From Larix kaempferi (Eukaryota > Streptophyta > Pinopsida > Pinales > Pinaceae), in NCBI GenBank assembly GCA_027924585.1, contig BSBM01000372.1:9717001-9781000 (forward strand): 64,000 nucleotides of DNA, given 5' to 3'. Position numbers and translations under genes: made by a program. The notes under the pieces were generated by a model. It ran no database searches. It saw nothing but the letters and a program-made list of their open reading frames with translations, and had not been told where the DNA came from. Each line of letters opens with the position of its first letter. The first letter of the stretch is position 1. Shown in pieces: positions 1-11,581 of this stretch.

Positions 1-1013
1 GCAGTCTTCTCTAATTCCTCTTAGTAAGATGATCTTGAGCACATCCTTGCCAATCTCAGCATGACCAGATCTTTGTAAATTGTACAGCAATCTTTCCACA
101 AATTCTTCCAAACTTTCTTCATCCTTTTGAACCATTTTAAACAACTCCTCTTTTCTATCCCTAGTTCTGCAATATTCTTGATACTTAGAAAGGAAGGTGT
201 TTTTCATTTGGTCCCAAGTAGTAATGGTCTCACAACCCAAACTCATGAACCAGCGCAGAGCATTTCCCTTCAAGGTGGCTGGGAATAACTTCAGCTTCTA
301 AGCACTAGAGGTATAATCATAGCTGTGATCGAGGATATCAAACTCAAAAAGAAACTCATCAGGATCCTCAGAGGACTTACCATGAAAATTTGGGAGAAAT
401 GATGGATGAGATGTTTTTCATAGGAGCTGCTCTAGGTATCTGGAGGATAGGGAATTCCAATGTAGCCACGATATTACCAGGATGATTATTTTCTCCTTCT
501 TCTTCCCAATTATTCCCATGTTTGTTCTCGCCCTCCTATTCTCTATCAGCCATGGTTCTAGTCCAAAATTCAACAGCTTCCTTTATGCGTTCTTCCTCTG
601 CTTTAGCTTCTTCCTCTCTTCTCCTATCTTCTTCTCGCCTTCTCTCTTCCTCTGCTATTCGGCAAGTCTCCAACCACACCTCTTTAGTAACTCTAGTTCC
701 GTCGATATGATATATCTCTTCTCTATCTGGTGCACCTACAGTGCTTCCCTTATCTTCAGGAGGTTTACTTTCTGCAACAGGAGTTGAAGGTCCCATTGTA
801 TTCTCCACTGTGGATGTTGAATGTTCAAGATTGGGAGGAACATAATTTCCCTTGCCTATAGAGTTCCGCGGTGGTCTAGTGGAAGAATCAGCTCTAGCAA
901 TTATCTCATCAATGTATGTGTGTCTTCCCTGAACCGCATTACGACCTCGACCTCTTCCACCTGCAATGTTAGTATTCAAGGGGGGTTCCTGATTTGTTTT
1001 TCTTGTATTCATG
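1..1013 (-). pseudogene. gypsy-1 gag (Ty3/gypsy capsid protein), partial at window edge
   Basis: This is the N-terminal part of a Ty3/gypsy gag, read on the minus strand from a likely Met at 1013 (MNTRKTNQEP) and running off the left edge. The first 160 residues are low complexity: a Gly/Arg stretch, then a long Glu/Arg helix (EERRREEDRRREEE). The retrotransposon gag domain follows at about 1-420, with the pattern ALRWFMSL then TTWDQMKNTFLSKY, which is the core of the plant gag family. The frame is interrupted, for example by a TAG near 298 within A-stop-KLKLF where a Gln is expected. The gag starts about 70 bases from the copia-1 insertion. Pol would lie beyond the window. The lineage within Ty3/gypsy is not assigned. 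Confidence 0.8.
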
Positions 1014-1080
1014 CATGCTGTAAATAATTGAACTAAAATAAAATCAAATGAAGCCAACTACTAACTTTGTCTATCTATTA

Positions 1081-1085
1081 CCATT
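1081..1085. repeat. target-site duplication of copia-1, left copy (CCATT)
   Basis: CCATT directly precedes the left LTR of copia-1. The bases after the right LTR (8227-8231) are CCATC, a match at four of five positions, the difference being one C/T transition. This supports one insertion event into the leader of gypsy-1. Confidence 0.7.
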
Positions 1086-1692
1086 TGTTAAATTTTGAGC
1101 ATTAATTCACAATACTCTAGGATCTCCACTGAGAGAATAACATATACAGTATATCAATGCATAACAATCACAATAAGCATGACAATCATCACAAGAATCA
1201 AAAGCATGAGAGACAAGAGACACAGAGTTTCCGTGGGGAAAAACCTAAGGTGAAAAACCCCACAACTTCCTCAGAGATAGAGAGAGCAATGGCTCAACCA
1301 AAGTACAACTAAAATACACTTGAGATAGTCTCCTAGAAGCAGATGATCCTCCTCCTCACTAGTGCACCACTTTCTGAGTGAGAGAGAGATAACTTTCTGA
1401 ATGATCTAAATAGAGATCTCCTGATCTCTATTTATACTAACCAGTTTTCCCAGTGACCTTATGGGGCTGACTTGTCTAGATAGGTACATCTACAATATAA
1501 TATATATATTTCAAGGCCGACCCCACACATGGTGGTCTAATAACCCATCGACAAGTACACACACTTGAGACACTTGTCAATCCACATGAAGACACTTCCT
1601 TATAGAGGATTAACACATCTCTAATAAGGGTACAATAAATATATATGAAATACATAGATGAAATACATTCCAAAGTTACATATACATCAACA
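1086..1692 (-). repeat. copia-1 3' LTR
   Basis: It runs from TGTTAAATTTTG to CATCAACA on the plus strand and matches 7620-8226 base for base with few differences. It is preceded in sense by a purine tract. Confidence 0.93.
1428..1436 (-). promoter_or_regulatory. TATA box in copia-1 3' LTR
   Basis: The minus strand reads TATAAATAG. The same box lies at 7962-7970 in the 5' LTR and at equivalent places in both copia-4 LTRs (49634, 55928), so it is the family's core promoter. Confidence 0.6.
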
Positions 1693-1708
1693 CTCCCTCT
1701 TAACTAGG
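1693..1708 (-). promoter_or_regulatory. copia-1 polypurine tract
   Basis: The minus strand reads TTAAGAGGGAG immediately before the LTR start. The identical tract precedes the 3' LTR of copia-4 at 55546-55556. It would prime plus-strand DNA synthesis. Confidence 0.75.
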
Positions 1709-2039
1709 AAGGTATTTCTCGACACAGATCTGCTAGACAAGTCTTCTTCTCAGGATCATCGTCATCGATGCATCGTAATCATCATCGTCACTGCTGCTAC
1801 TATCTCAACCAATCTCTGACTCTACTCGTCATAGGAAGTTCTACAGAGCCAGTCCTTTTTCATACTGGATGTAGGCCCACCACCTGCAGGTCTTCATCAT
1901 CACTGGCCATACTGTGGAAATCTCAGGACTTATTACGTGCGTCACAAAACCTTAAAAGAGTCTCTTGACTAGCAAGAACCCTAAAGAGCATTTGAGGCCT
2001 TTTTCATCATGTCCAGATCTCTAGGACTTATTACATGTG

Positions 2040-2560
2040 ACCCCACCACAAAACCTCAAAAGAGAATCCCAGGACTGATTACGAGCACAAGGCTCAACCT
2101 ATCGGATCTCCCAGGGCACAAATTACATGTGATCACCACAAAACCTTGAAAGAGCATCCCAGGACTGATTACGAGCACACGGCTCAACCTATCGGATCTC
2201 CCAGGGCACAAATTACATGTGGTCATGGAAAAACCTCGAAAGAGCATCCTAGGACTGATTACGAGCACATGACTCAACCTATCGGATCTCCCAAGGCACA
2301 AATTACATGCCATAGGACAAAACCTCGAAAGAGCATCTGCCAGATATCCTAGGGCACAAATTACATGCCATAGGAAAAACCTCGAAATACTATCTGTAGA
2401 TCTCCCAGGGCACAAATTATATGTCCTCCCAAGCAAAACCTCGAAAGAGCATTTGCCAAATATCCCAGGGTACAAATTACATGCCCTATGCAAAACCTCG
2501 AAAGACTATCTGCAAATCTCCCAGGGCACAAATTACATGCTTATCTGCACAACCTGTTCC
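2040..2560 (-). repeat. 90-bp tandem repeat array in copia-1 3' untranslated region
   Basis: Copies of AGGACTGATTACGAGCACA recur at about 2071, 2160 and 2250, giving a period near 90 bp. They alternate with the motif CCCAGGGCACAAATTACATG. Shorter, more diverged units continue to about 2560. A related array lies in copia-4 at about 54740-55320, so the array is a family trait rather than a local expansion. Confidence 0.8.
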
Positions 2561-2596
2561 ACGGCCACAGATTATCAACCTAATACTCACCATACA

Positions 2597-3115
2597 TCAT
2601 CCTGATGTACACATGATCATCCTAATCATCATCACTGCAACATCCTGAATCTCGTCATCCATGATCATCCTGATCATATAATGCATCTACCTGATGCATA
2701 CCAAGTATCTACCTGATACATATCATCATACATGATCCACCTGATCATACATTGTATCCACCTGATACAAATACAAATACATGATACATATCACCATACA
2801 TGATCCACCTGATCATACAATGTATCCACCTGATACATATACAGATACATGGTCCAAGCATCCAACATGATGCTTATACAAAATACATACACATGATCCA
2901 ACCGATCATATCCAGCATCCAACATGATGCGTACATACATATAAATGATCCAACTGATCATATCCAACATCCAACATGATGCGTATATACATATACATAT
3001 AAATGATCCAACTGATCATATCCAAAACCCAACATGATGCATTCATACATACATAAAAATGATCCAACTAATCATACAAAGCAGAAACCAGAACATCATC
3101 CTAATGCCCATCATC
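2597..3115 (-). repeat. array of short hairpins in copia-1 3' untranslated region
   Basis: Roughly fifteen units form perfect or near-perfect stems of 4-7 bp around a short loop such as CCACCT or CAACAT. Examples on the plus strand are ATGATCCACCTGATCAT, GTATCCACCTGATAC, TGCATCTACCTGATGCA and GCATCCAACATGATGC. The outer stem bases differ between units but remain paired. The equivalent array in copia-4 is at 54205-54725. The area has no coding potential. Confidence 0.8.
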
Positions 3116-3189
3116 CAGCGCTTACATCCACAGCTATGTGAAGGATCCTCCTTCCAACATGCTTGGAATGGCTTCAGCAAATGTTTCCA

Positions 3190-3603
3190 TTAGTTCTTCC
3201 TCGAAGTGTCATCAATCCGAAGAACACCAAGCCTCTCTCTGAAGTACTCAAACTTCACCCTGGCTAGTGGCTTCGTCAGCACATATGCAATCTGCTCATC
3301 CATTGCAACATACAGGAGCTTCACAGCTCCTCTCTGCACCATATCCCTGATATAGTGATATTTGATCTCTATTTGTTTCGACCTGTCATGAAACACTGGG
3401 TTCTTGGACAGCTTCACACAACTCTGCTTATCACAGAAGATACCAGTAGCATCCAACGGGAGATCAAATAACTCAGACAGTAGCTTCCATAGCCATACTG
3501 CCTCACAACTAGTTGAACAGGCTACAACATACTCTGCCTCAGTTGTAATCAATGCTATGCAGGACTGCTTCTTGCTAAACCGAGAGATCACACCTGATCC
3601 CAT
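3190..3603 (-). pseudogene. copia-1 RNase H domain
   Basis: C-terminal RNase H of a copia pol, starting VISRFSKKQSC and ending VLTKPLARVKFEYFRERLG, the standard end of plant copia polyproteins. The TTEAEY and CDKQSC motifs expected to hold acidic active-site residues are present. It continues the frame of the RT end at 3644-3880 across a short disrupted stretch. Compared with copia-4 this copy keeps an additional 73 codons in the middle of the domain. Translation stops at 3190 and the hairpin array begins downstream. Confidence 0.88.
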
Positions 3604-3643
3604 ACTGAAGCAGCATCCAGATGTGCTCTTCCTATTTGCAGCA

Positions 3644-4110
3644 CTACCTGCCCAATCTCAGAATATGATTTACAGCAACCAGGTGAACATCTCTCGGATT
3701 CGTCAGGAACTGGCTCAATGTGTTCACCGCAAAGCAAATATTTGGTCTCGTGTTCATCAGGTACATAGAGGACCCAATCATCTGACGATACATCATGACA
3801 TCGACCGGATCAGATGAAGCATCACACAGAAGCTTCAGGTTTGATGCCATAGGTGTGGACATATCCTTGCAATCCATCATCCTGAATCTCTTCAGGATAT
3901 CTACTGTGTACTTCCCTTGACCAAGGAAGATCCCACCTGCACTCTACCACACCTCCATACCTAGGAAATAATGCATCATTTCCAAATCTTTCATATCGAA
4001 TTTGGCAGCAAGCTTCCTCTTTGTATCACACCAAGTTCTGGGAGCTTACTACAAGCCATACAAGGCTTTCTACAATATGCACACATGTGACTCCCTGTCA
4101 GGTCTTGGGA
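3644..4110 (-). pseudogene. copia-1 reverse transcriptase, C-terminal remnant without catalytic block
   Basis: The sense strand reads ALYGL, two stops, then APRTWCD, and goes directly to KLAAKFDMKDL, MMHYFLGMEV and YRQMIGSSMYL, the C-terminal landmarks of copia RT. The stretch between APRTWYD and KLAAKF, which in copia-4 holds YVDD, is missing, and so is most of the N-terminal half. This copy cannot make an active polymerase. A TAG at about 3940 replaces the Gln found at the same place in copia-4 (EVCQS). Confidence 0.85.
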
Positions 4111-4259
4111 CTGCATCCCAAATATCTTCTTCATGATCAACGGATCATGGCATTCCATTTCTTCATCCCAGATCCTGGGAACTTCAATATCTTCAATAGA
4201 TATCTTTGTGCTGGAACAAATGTTGTAGTCCTTTTGTAGGTGAAGATATACGGTCTTTC

Positions 4260-4520
4260 CTACAAAACAAGTTAAATTGCATGATTAGAAACATCTCATA
4301 ATTTTCAGAACAAATTCTTTACACATAAAGAAATATGTCATGCAGTTATCTTAGCCAATGCTTCAATAGAACATTTATCCATGTTCCACAACTTTCTAGA
4401 TGCCTTCCAGTCTCTACCAGAACATTGTTAAGAGTTTGCACTACTCCCAACATGTCAGCAAAGAGGTTTCATTCTAGATAAGTAGCACTGGAATGTTGTG
4501 CAGTGCCATAGGCCACTTAC
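4260..4520 (-). other. candidate spliceosomal intron between integrase and RT, copia-1
   Basis: In sense this starts G|GTAAGTGG and ends TTAACTTGTTTTGTAG|G, with a branch-point-like TTTCTAATC just upstream of the acceptor. The same signals sit in copia-4 at 52518-52786. The stretch is AT-rich and has no pol homology, whereas pol resumes right after the acceptor. An upstream alternative donor, GTATTT at 4653-4652, would also remove more of the non-coding part. Donor choice and phase are unresolved because both flanks carry indels. Confidence 0.45.
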
Positions 4521-4800
4521 CCATCACATGCATATTAGTAGTATACTATTCATTAATGCAATCATTCTAATATGCACAATACATCTCCTAAGTCTACGAA
4601 CATAAGCATAATATTATTTAAACAAAATAGGCAAGAAATGATAATTGAAATACTTATATTTGTTTGTTTGTTGGGTGGACTCCCTCCGAGTCTTTGCTTC
4701 CTGGCAGGAGCTGCTGAAGTAGCTTCTTCTACACCTTTCTGTTGTGGAATGTAGGAAGATGGTAAACTCCCTCTGAAAATCCGTGTCATTGCAGGAGCTG

Positions 4801-6190
4801 CTAGAGTGTGCTCCCTCTTGATCTTTGCTTCCTGTATTGCCTGTCCTTGAACTTATATTCATCCTTGCTGACTTCAATCTTCTTGAACCCTGGAAAGTAT
4901 AATCTATAAGCCTTCGAGCTTTCACTGTAACCCACAAAGATACCCTTCTTTCCTGAAGGATCTAGTTTAGTCCTCTTTTCCTTTGGGACATGAGTGTATA
5001 CTGGACAACCAAATATTCTGAGATGGCTGACTTCAGGTTTCTTACCAGAAAAGACCTCTTCTGGTGTCTTGTTGTCCAATATCATGTGGGGTGTTCTGTT
5101 CTGCACATATACAGTTGTTCTAGCTGCTTCTGCCCATAGATGCATAGGTAGATCCTGGTCATGCAGCATTGCCCTTGCTGCTTCCATGATTGTTCTGTTC
5201 TTCCTTTCTGCAACTCCATTCTATTGAGGATTATAAGGAGCAATCAACTCCCTCTTAATCCCTGAATAACTACAAAGCTTCTTGAAGTCACCTGAGGTGA
5301 ATTCTCCACCATTGTTGGATTTGAATGTTTTGATCTTCTTGTCATTTTGATTCTCCATCAAGGTTTTGAATTCCTTGAATTTATCAAACACCTCATCTTT
5401 GCTCTTCAAGAAGTATACCCAAGTCTTCCTGGAGAAGTCATCAATAAATGAGACATAGTAAACATACCCACTCAGAGAACTGGATGACATAGGACCACAT
5501 ACATCTGAGTGGTTGATTTCCAGGATGTCTTTTTCCTTGCTTTCACTGCTTGGGAAAGCCTTCTTAATGTTCTTACCTTTTGCACATCCTTTGCAAACAC
5601 CTTCATGTTTGGTCTTGATTTCAGGAAGACCCTCTACAGCCTTGCTTGCAATTGGAAGTGCCCTATAGTGCATATGAGCAAGTCTTGTATGCCAAAGTTC
5701 ACTTGGCTCCATGGATTCATGTACCATGGCATGTTCAGGTTGTCCCTTCAATTTATACAAACCTCCCTCTTTCTCTCCAATCACTACTGCATCATCTATG
5801 TTCTTTTCCTTTGGCCACATTAGGACTTGGACATCCACAAATGCAACCCTCATACCTTTTGCATCCAATGCAGAGATGGAGATTAAGTTCTTCTTGAGGC
5901 CAGGTACATAAAGGACTTCTTCCATCTTCAAAGATTTTCCAGAATCTAGGTTGTAGGAGGCTTCACCCCTTCCTTTGATTGGGTATTGATAATCATCCCC
6001 AAGTTTCACCTTATGGGGTGATTCATGTTGAGATAGATTCACAAAATATTCCTTAAACCCAATCATGTGTTTGGAAGCCCCACTATCAATCAACCAATCA
6101 TTACAACCATGGGAGATAGTACCTGTGAGAGCAGAAATTAGAACATATTCTTCTTCACTTGATGAGTCATCATCACTATCACTTTCTACC
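4801..6190 (-). pseudogene. copia-1 protease, GAG-pre-integrase and integrase
   Basis: In sense order: aspartic protease with WLIDSGASKHMIG; GAG-pre-integrase with ELWHTRLAHMHYRAL and a CKGCAKGK zinc site; integrase core with DVCGPM, FIDDFSRKTWVYF and GVAERKNRTI; then the domain end FVGYSESSKAYRLYFPGFKK. The second catalytic Asp of the D,D-35-E triad is replaced: the sequence reads KSNNGGEF where families have SDNGGEF, a G-to-A change. One TAG at 5221-5223 breaks YNPQ-stop-NGV, where Gln is expected. Otherwise this is the best preserved coding stretch of the element. The function would be polyprotein cleavage and cDNA insertion. Confidence 0.9.
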
Positions 6191-7044
6191 CTAGCCTTCT
6201 TCTTTGGGGGTTCATCATCTTCGGCAGCATGAGCATGATATATTCTTTTGTTATTCTTCTTCTTTTTATTGAAGTTGTTGTTGTTGTCTTTCTTCTTCTT
6301 GGGACAATCGAAAGCAAAGTGTCCCTTCTCATTGCAATTGAAGCATCTGATATCTTTCTTATCTTTATGATAATGGTGGTGTGAGAATCTTCTGTTATGA
6401 GATGATTCCTTCTTGGACTTGTCTTTCCTGGAATTTGCTGTGAGAGCTTGATCTTCATTTTCCATCTTTTCTTCTCGGGCCACAAGCCTAGCTTCTTCTT
6501 GAGAGCATTCTTCCCGCAATCTCTTGAAGGAGATCAACTTCTTCCTTGCACAAATTCCTTGAATAAAGGAATCCCATGACCTGGGTAGGCCATTTAGAGT
6601 GGTCATCACCACTTCACCATTCTCCACCATTTCATCCAATGCTTCTAGTTGTTCCTTGATCTAGGAGACCCTTGAAAAATAAGATTGAATGGTTTCTCCA
6701 TTCTGAAACTTTACTCCTTTCAATTGGTTCTGCAGGGTCATCTTCTGATTTATGTTCTTCCCTTCAAATAGCTTGGTCAAAGAGTCAAACATCTCCTTGG
6801 GTGTCTTTAGAGAAGATACATGGGGTATGAGATGGTCTTTGATAGAATCAACAATGATTCTCTTTGCCTTGACCAAGTTTTTCTTATGCAATACCTTAGC
6901 CTCTTCATCCTCTAGGATAGGGATGTCTTCTTTTACATATGAGTCCAACTCATTTTCTTCCAGGATTAACCCAATCCTATACTTCCAAGCTCGGAAGTTA
7001 TCAGCTCCTTCAAGCTTATTCTCAAGCTTGGTGTGGTGAGACAT
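6191..7044 (-). pseudogene. copia-1 gag
   Basis: Capsid/nucleocapsid protein of a copia element. The likely start is the Met at 7044 (MSHHTKLENKLEG). The UBN2-type gag core follows (NFRAWKYRI, KAKRIIVDSIKD, MFDSLTKLFEG, LNGLPRSWDSFIQ). A CCHC zinc knuckle CFNCNEKGHFAFDC comes after a basic stretch, and then an acidic Ser/Asp/Glu linker leads into the protease. A TAG at 6661-6663 interrupts RVS-stop-IKEQL, where Gln is expected. Gag and pol share one frame, as is usual for plant copia. Confidence 0.9.
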
Positions 7045-7607
7045 CATAAAGAGTACTTCAAATGGAAATAGAAAAGATTTACGTCTTACCACTTGAAATG
7101 TTGAAAACTGGATCTGGTCCCAGATTAGGGTTTGTCGAAAAAACCCTAAAAATTCAAAATGTGAATTTCAATTTTCTGAAAGGATAGAAAGATGCGTCTT
7201 GATGAGCTTATCAGCTTGGTGTATTCAGAATTTTAGATCAACAAAGCTTTACCCTTCATATTTTCCTTTTTGTCCTCTCGGGTTCACTAGGGAGAGCCCT
7301 GAATTAGGGTTTGAGTTTCCTGGAGATCTACCCAACCCAAAATCTCGATCCAAAGCTCTAAACTTTGATTTTTGCAAGGAGCTTCCAACTATGTCTTCAG
7401 ATTTCAGAAATTCCTATTTTTGTGGAAACCCTAATTTTTAGGGCCAAATCTGAAAAATGCTCAGAATTGAATTATGATTGGACAAATAGATTCTCCTTGA
7501 TGAGTAGAGTGAATCTACTATACGGCTTTTCCAAAATCTATGGAGAGAAACCCAATAAACAAGAAACTCAAGTTTCCGTCACTGCAAAATGTCTTCTTCT
7601 CAAGTTA
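7045..7607 (-). other. copia-1 untranslated leader
   Basis: Between the primer site and the gag start. I see no conserved protein. Short frames here have no family resemblance. Confidence 0.6.
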
Positions 7608-7619
7608 GCTTTGATACCA
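7608..7619 (-). promoter_or_regulatory. copia-1 primer binding site
   Basis: The minus strand reads TGGTATCAAAGC directly after the LTR. This is the plant tRNA-iMet primer site TGGTATCAGAGC with one G-to-A change. Confidence 0.8.
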
Positions 7620-8226
7620 TGTTAAATTTTGAGCATTAATTCACAATACTCTAGGATCTTCACTGAGAGAATAACATATACAGTATATCAATGCATAACA
7701 ATCACAATAAGCATGACAAGCATCACAAGAATCAAAAGCATGAGAGACAAGAGACACAGAGTTTCAGTGGGGAAAAACCTAAGGTGAAAAACCCCACAAC
7801 TTCCTCAGAGATAGAGAGAGCAATGGCTCAACCAAAGTACACCCAAAATACACTTGAGATAGTCTCCTAGAAGCAGATGATCCTCCTCCTCACTAGTGCG
7901 CCACTTTTTGAGTGAAAGAGAGATAACTTTCCGAATGATCTAAATAGAGATCTCCTGATCTCTATTTATACTAACCTGTTTGCCCAGTGACCTTATGGGG
8001 CCGACTTGTCTAGCTAGGTACATCTACAATATAATATATAGATTTCAGGGCCGACCCCACACATGGTGGTCTAATAACCCATCGGCAAGTACACACACTT
8101 GTGACACTTGTCAATCCACATGACGACACTTCCTTATTGAGGATTAACACATCTCTAATAAGGGTACAATAAATATATATGAAATACATAGATGAAATAC
8201 ATTCCGAAGTTACATATACATGAACA
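7620..8226 (-). repeat. copia-1 5' LTR
   Basis: 607 bp with TG/CA ends and the same length as the 3' copy. It contains the TATA box at 7962-7970 (minus strand TATAAATAG). Confidence 0.93.
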
Positions 8227-8231
8227 CCATC
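8227..8231. repeat. target-site duplication of copia-1, right copy (CCATC)
   Basis: Partner of CCATT at 1081-1085, differing by one C/T transition. Removing copia-1 and one copy joins the gypsy-1 gag leader to its primer site. Confidence 0.7.
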
Positions 8232-8249
8232 CTCGACAAGGGTGCCAAA
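8232..8249 (-). promoter_or_regulatory. gypsy-1 primer binding site
   Basis: Starting two bases inside the LTR, the minus strand reads TGGCACCCTTGTCGAGGA. It resembles, with several C/T and G/A changes, the TGGCGCCGTTGCCGGGGA primer site I recall for Athila-type elements. The tRNA assignment is tentative. Confidence 0.5.
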
Positions 8250-8250
8250 A

Positions 8251-9704
8251 TGTTGGTGACCCTATATGTCAGTTAATGAAAGCTAACACACAAGATGGTC
8301 AATATAAATTATCAAACCCAGGGAGTTCTTTTATTTCAATGGTAATAAGCATAATTTGTGCATAAACATGTCAAGCAGTTGATTTACTAAATGTAGATAA
8401 TGATCCTACCAATCTATCCATCCAAACTCACTCTAGAAAGCAGACTAAGCTAATTCACACATCTAGGGAATTGATTAAAACTACCTTCCTACAGAAATCA
8501 CCCAACAGTTATGAAATTAAGAATAGAAATAAACCAGATTGATTTTGCAAGAAGTTAAATCCTATAATTATCAAACTACAATAGTTGATCTTTACCAAAA
8601 TGATCTATCTAGCGACTACTGTTTCCCAACCATAATCTGCCTACTTTAAATCAATTGAAGATACAACGACAACCAGAATCTAAAGCTTGAACTCTAACTG
8701 ATAATTACTGGAAATCCTAGAAAGCATAAACAATTGAAAGATATTGGAATAGAGCTTGGCTGTTACAGCTGATTCAAACACACATGCATTAAATGAATTA
8801 TCCTAGACAGTCGACTGTCACACCAATCTGCTACACCTATTAAAAATGCAATTATGGACTACAAAGAGGAAAGCTAATTCTCTGTTACAGCTACCAGTGA
8901 CATCTGCAATAATTCCACACCACACAACAAAAGTAAAGCTAAACTATTCTACCTACTTAAACCGGCTATCTCTGTGAGAAGGTGGGCCTTGGCCTTCTAA
9001 CAGAGACGCCGAGAATCACAACAAATTAAGACACAGAAATGAAGAAATCTGCTCTCATATTAATGATGGAAATTGACAATGTCAGTGCCCTGTTACAGCT
9101 TATACAAAACGGTAATTGTCCCACCCCAGGCTACGAGAGCCTTTGCATATTTATACATTGATAGTACAGATAACGATCCAATAAACGCGTGCAACAATGA
9201 ATATCTATGATCTTCATGCTGTGGAGTTATAGCTAACTGATACAGCCATATTAAACAAGGCTGTTAATCATGAAGGATGTTGTTGCTCTAATAATTAATG
9301 GATCAGCAGACTCAGCAACTGGAATGGAACCTATCTGTCACAGCTAGGTTCTGTTTTAGTGGAATTTGTTACAGTGAGGATATGTTACATCTCACATGGA
9401 GGATACGCTATCCCTTGGAGTCATGAGGAGCTGGTGCTTTGAAGAGTAACAGCTGGCGCCAAGAGTAACACCTGTGTTTCAGATTTTGACTAAATGAACT
9501 CACAAATGTTAGCATAAACCAAGGGTCAGGATTCGTAACCATAACAATATTAGGCATAATTAAATGAATTAATAATGATTTATACCTTGTCAGGATTGCT
9601 GATTGATTTGGAAAAGGCATGTATATGGTTTACGAAAGTAAACTAAAATTTGGCAAAATGATGAAATAGGTATGGTAAAAAAGGGGCATTTCCAGGGCCC
9701 AACA
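8251..9704 (-). repeat. gypsy-1 5' LTR
   Basis: About 1.45 kb, with ends TGTTGGTGACC and GGGCCCAACA, which are inverted for six bases (TGTTGG/CCAACA). It lies next to a primer site on the gag side. The 3' LTR is outside the window, so the boundary rests on end motifs only. No convincing protein is encoded inside. Confidence 0.72.
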
Positions 9705-10768
9705 CAATGGGAGAATGATGAGTTGCAAGAGGTGACATGGATTTCCGAAGAAGAGTTCAGGAGACTGATGGATCAGTCGAGTTCTTTTTCACCTTAGGAG
9801 TCTGAGGCAGGAGCATCGGGGCCTAGGTAGATCAGTCGAAGATAGTTGATAGGAGGAAATCCGACCAGATGGAGTGCTGACGACCACTAGTGTGGAAGAG
9901 CATATTGGCTTGTCTAAGTCAATAAGTAGAGCATGAGTAGTTTGGTATATGAACGACAAGTACAATGAAAGTCAAGAGTCAACATGTTGGGTTTGACAGC
10001 TGACAGGTTGAGTAGGGACATCGATGGTCGACATTCATCGAACCACGACTCTGACAGTTTTGGGCATGGGCCAACCGAGGAGGAAGGGGAAGACTAGCAA
10101 AGCCTTGGGTTTTGAAAAGAAGCTGATAGACAGTATGGCTGACATGACAGATTATTATAGCCTGTCAGAAGGATGCAGAGAAGTCAAGGGGAGTACTTGG
10201 CAACAATTCGGGGTTGCTAAGGAAGTTAATGACAGTTATTGAAGGTAGTTGGGATCGTGATAGATGTTAACACCGGTAGAGATTGTGCAGCACAATTGGG
10301 GCGCAGATAGTTGCAGGTCTGCAGGATCTGAGGATATCGACAGACAGAGGATGCATGTCTCGTGGGTTGGAGAGATCTCGGGAATAGTAGTAGTAGAGTA
10401 GAAGGCCAAGGAGGAAGATCAGTTGGATCATTCCGCAGAGCAGAGCTCAGTGAGAAGTTCTGTAGATTGGAGAGAAAAATCACATAGCTTCCAAACGCAG
10501 AGAGATCAAGCCATAGCTTAGAGTTCCGCAGTGAACCAGGAGAGGGTGACGGTCGACACACTGAGATAGCACATAGTTACTTCAGTATTGTAATGGGTGA
10601 GGCCGATAGTTAATTAGTTATTTTCATTCCTTGCACTTTTCATTGTAACCGATTCGGTAGAAGTAATATAAGCCAACTTCTTGTCATCCTGTTTACATCT
10701 TGTCTATGTGAACGTGTGTGTGTTGTGTGTAATTGTTAAGCAAGAACCTTAGCGATAAGGCTCCTTGC
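9705..10768 (+). other. unclassified repeat debris with a possible pol C-terminal remnant
   Basis: From 9705 the plus strand can be read QWENDELQEVTWISEEEFRR, then stops. It resembles the kind of tail that follows the integrase in some Ty3/gypsy pols, but I cannot identify the family. The rest has no open frame of note. Near 10650-10760 a GT-rich stretch ending before AAGCAAGAACC looks like LTR-type sequence. It is bounded by the gypsy-1 LTR on the left and a copia-2 gag fragment on the right. Confidence 0.3.
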
Positions 10769-11581
10769 ATCACAATTGAAGCATCTATATTTTGACTTGT
10801 CAAAGCCTTTGTTGAACTCCTTCTTTGGATGAGAGAACTTATTTTGGAAGAAGTGTTTCTTTCCTTTATTCATTATTTTCGTGAGGGAAATATTTTCTTC
10901 TTTGATGCACACTGACTTGCTTTGGATTCACCCCTCCTCTTGGAGGCAGTCATGCGACAACCTTTCGAAGTTAGACTGTACCTCTCATCCATTTATCGCA
11001 GCCAAGAATGTATCCCATGAGGATGGGAGACCATCAATAGCGGTTTGGAGAAGATCATCTTCATCCACCACTAATCCAATATTATCAAGCTAGTCTCTTA
11101 CCTGAGATATATTGGATAAGAAGGAGGAAACTGTCTCATCGGTAAACATATTTAAGTTTCAAAGCTTATTCTTCAATTCCCTCTTTTGACTTGGGGACTT
11201 CTTCTCATATAGATTAGTCAATGCATCATAAAATTCTTTCGCAGTATTCAACTGTGTGATAATCAGCATCGAGTTATATTTTACCGAATCATAGATGATC
11301 CGTTTAGCCTTAGCTTGATTCTTCTTGAAGTTGATGTGCCCCACATTAGATCAAGGGTCCTCCCCACAGTGGATACATATTCATCCATGTCAGGTTCCTC
11401 TAGGATGTTGAGAATCCTATCCTTCCAAGTGTTTAAGTTTGAGGTGCCCTCAAGACAGTCTTCCAGTCATACAAAGACCAATGCCATAGTCTTCAAATAT
11501 TGTGCTCAACTTCTCAGCATCTATGCAGGCTCTAGATGGCATGCAAAACCAAGCTCCTTCATGCCTCGAGATCTGATACCA
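10769..11581 (-). pseudogene. copia-2 gag fragment
   Basis: Minus-strand copia gag closely related to that of copia-3 at 16380-17200. It includes the KKNQAKAKRIIYDSV segment, a YDALTNLYEKK segment and the start of a zinc knuckle (CFNCD) at the left border, where homology ends abruptly. It abuts the shared LTR with an iMet-type primer site (TGGTATCAGAT on the minus strand, 11571-11581). It is therefore the 5' internal part of an element whose 5' LTR is 11582-13107. Frameshifts and stops are frequent. Confidence 0.75.

Larger units (their letters stand above)
1086..8226 (-). mobile_element. copia-1: nearly full-length Ty1/copia element, minus strand
   Basis: A Ty1/copia LTR retrotransposon bounded by two 607-bp direct repeats that begin TGTT and end AACA. 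Sense order (high to low coordinate) is 5' LTR, iMet-type primer site, gag, protease, GAG-pre-integrase, integrase, a candidate intron, a truncated RT, RNase H, a hairpin array, a 90-bp repeat array, polypurine tract and 3' LTR. The gag-PR-integrase part is open apart from single stops. The RT lacks its central catalytic block. The element sits in the leader of gypsy-1 and so is younger than it. Copia-4 belongs to the same family on the other strand. It is not autonomous in its present form. Confidence 0.93.

Noticed and set aside
2597-3115. Hairpin array as a CRISPR array
   Set aside because: Units are 13-17 bases with no spacers of constant length, the host sequence is a plant retrotransposon, and no cas-like gene is present.
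5509-5911. Plus-strand frames of 66-104 codons
   Set aside because: They are antisense shadows of the copia-1 integrase and pre-integrase region, which has clear domain motifs on the minus strand.
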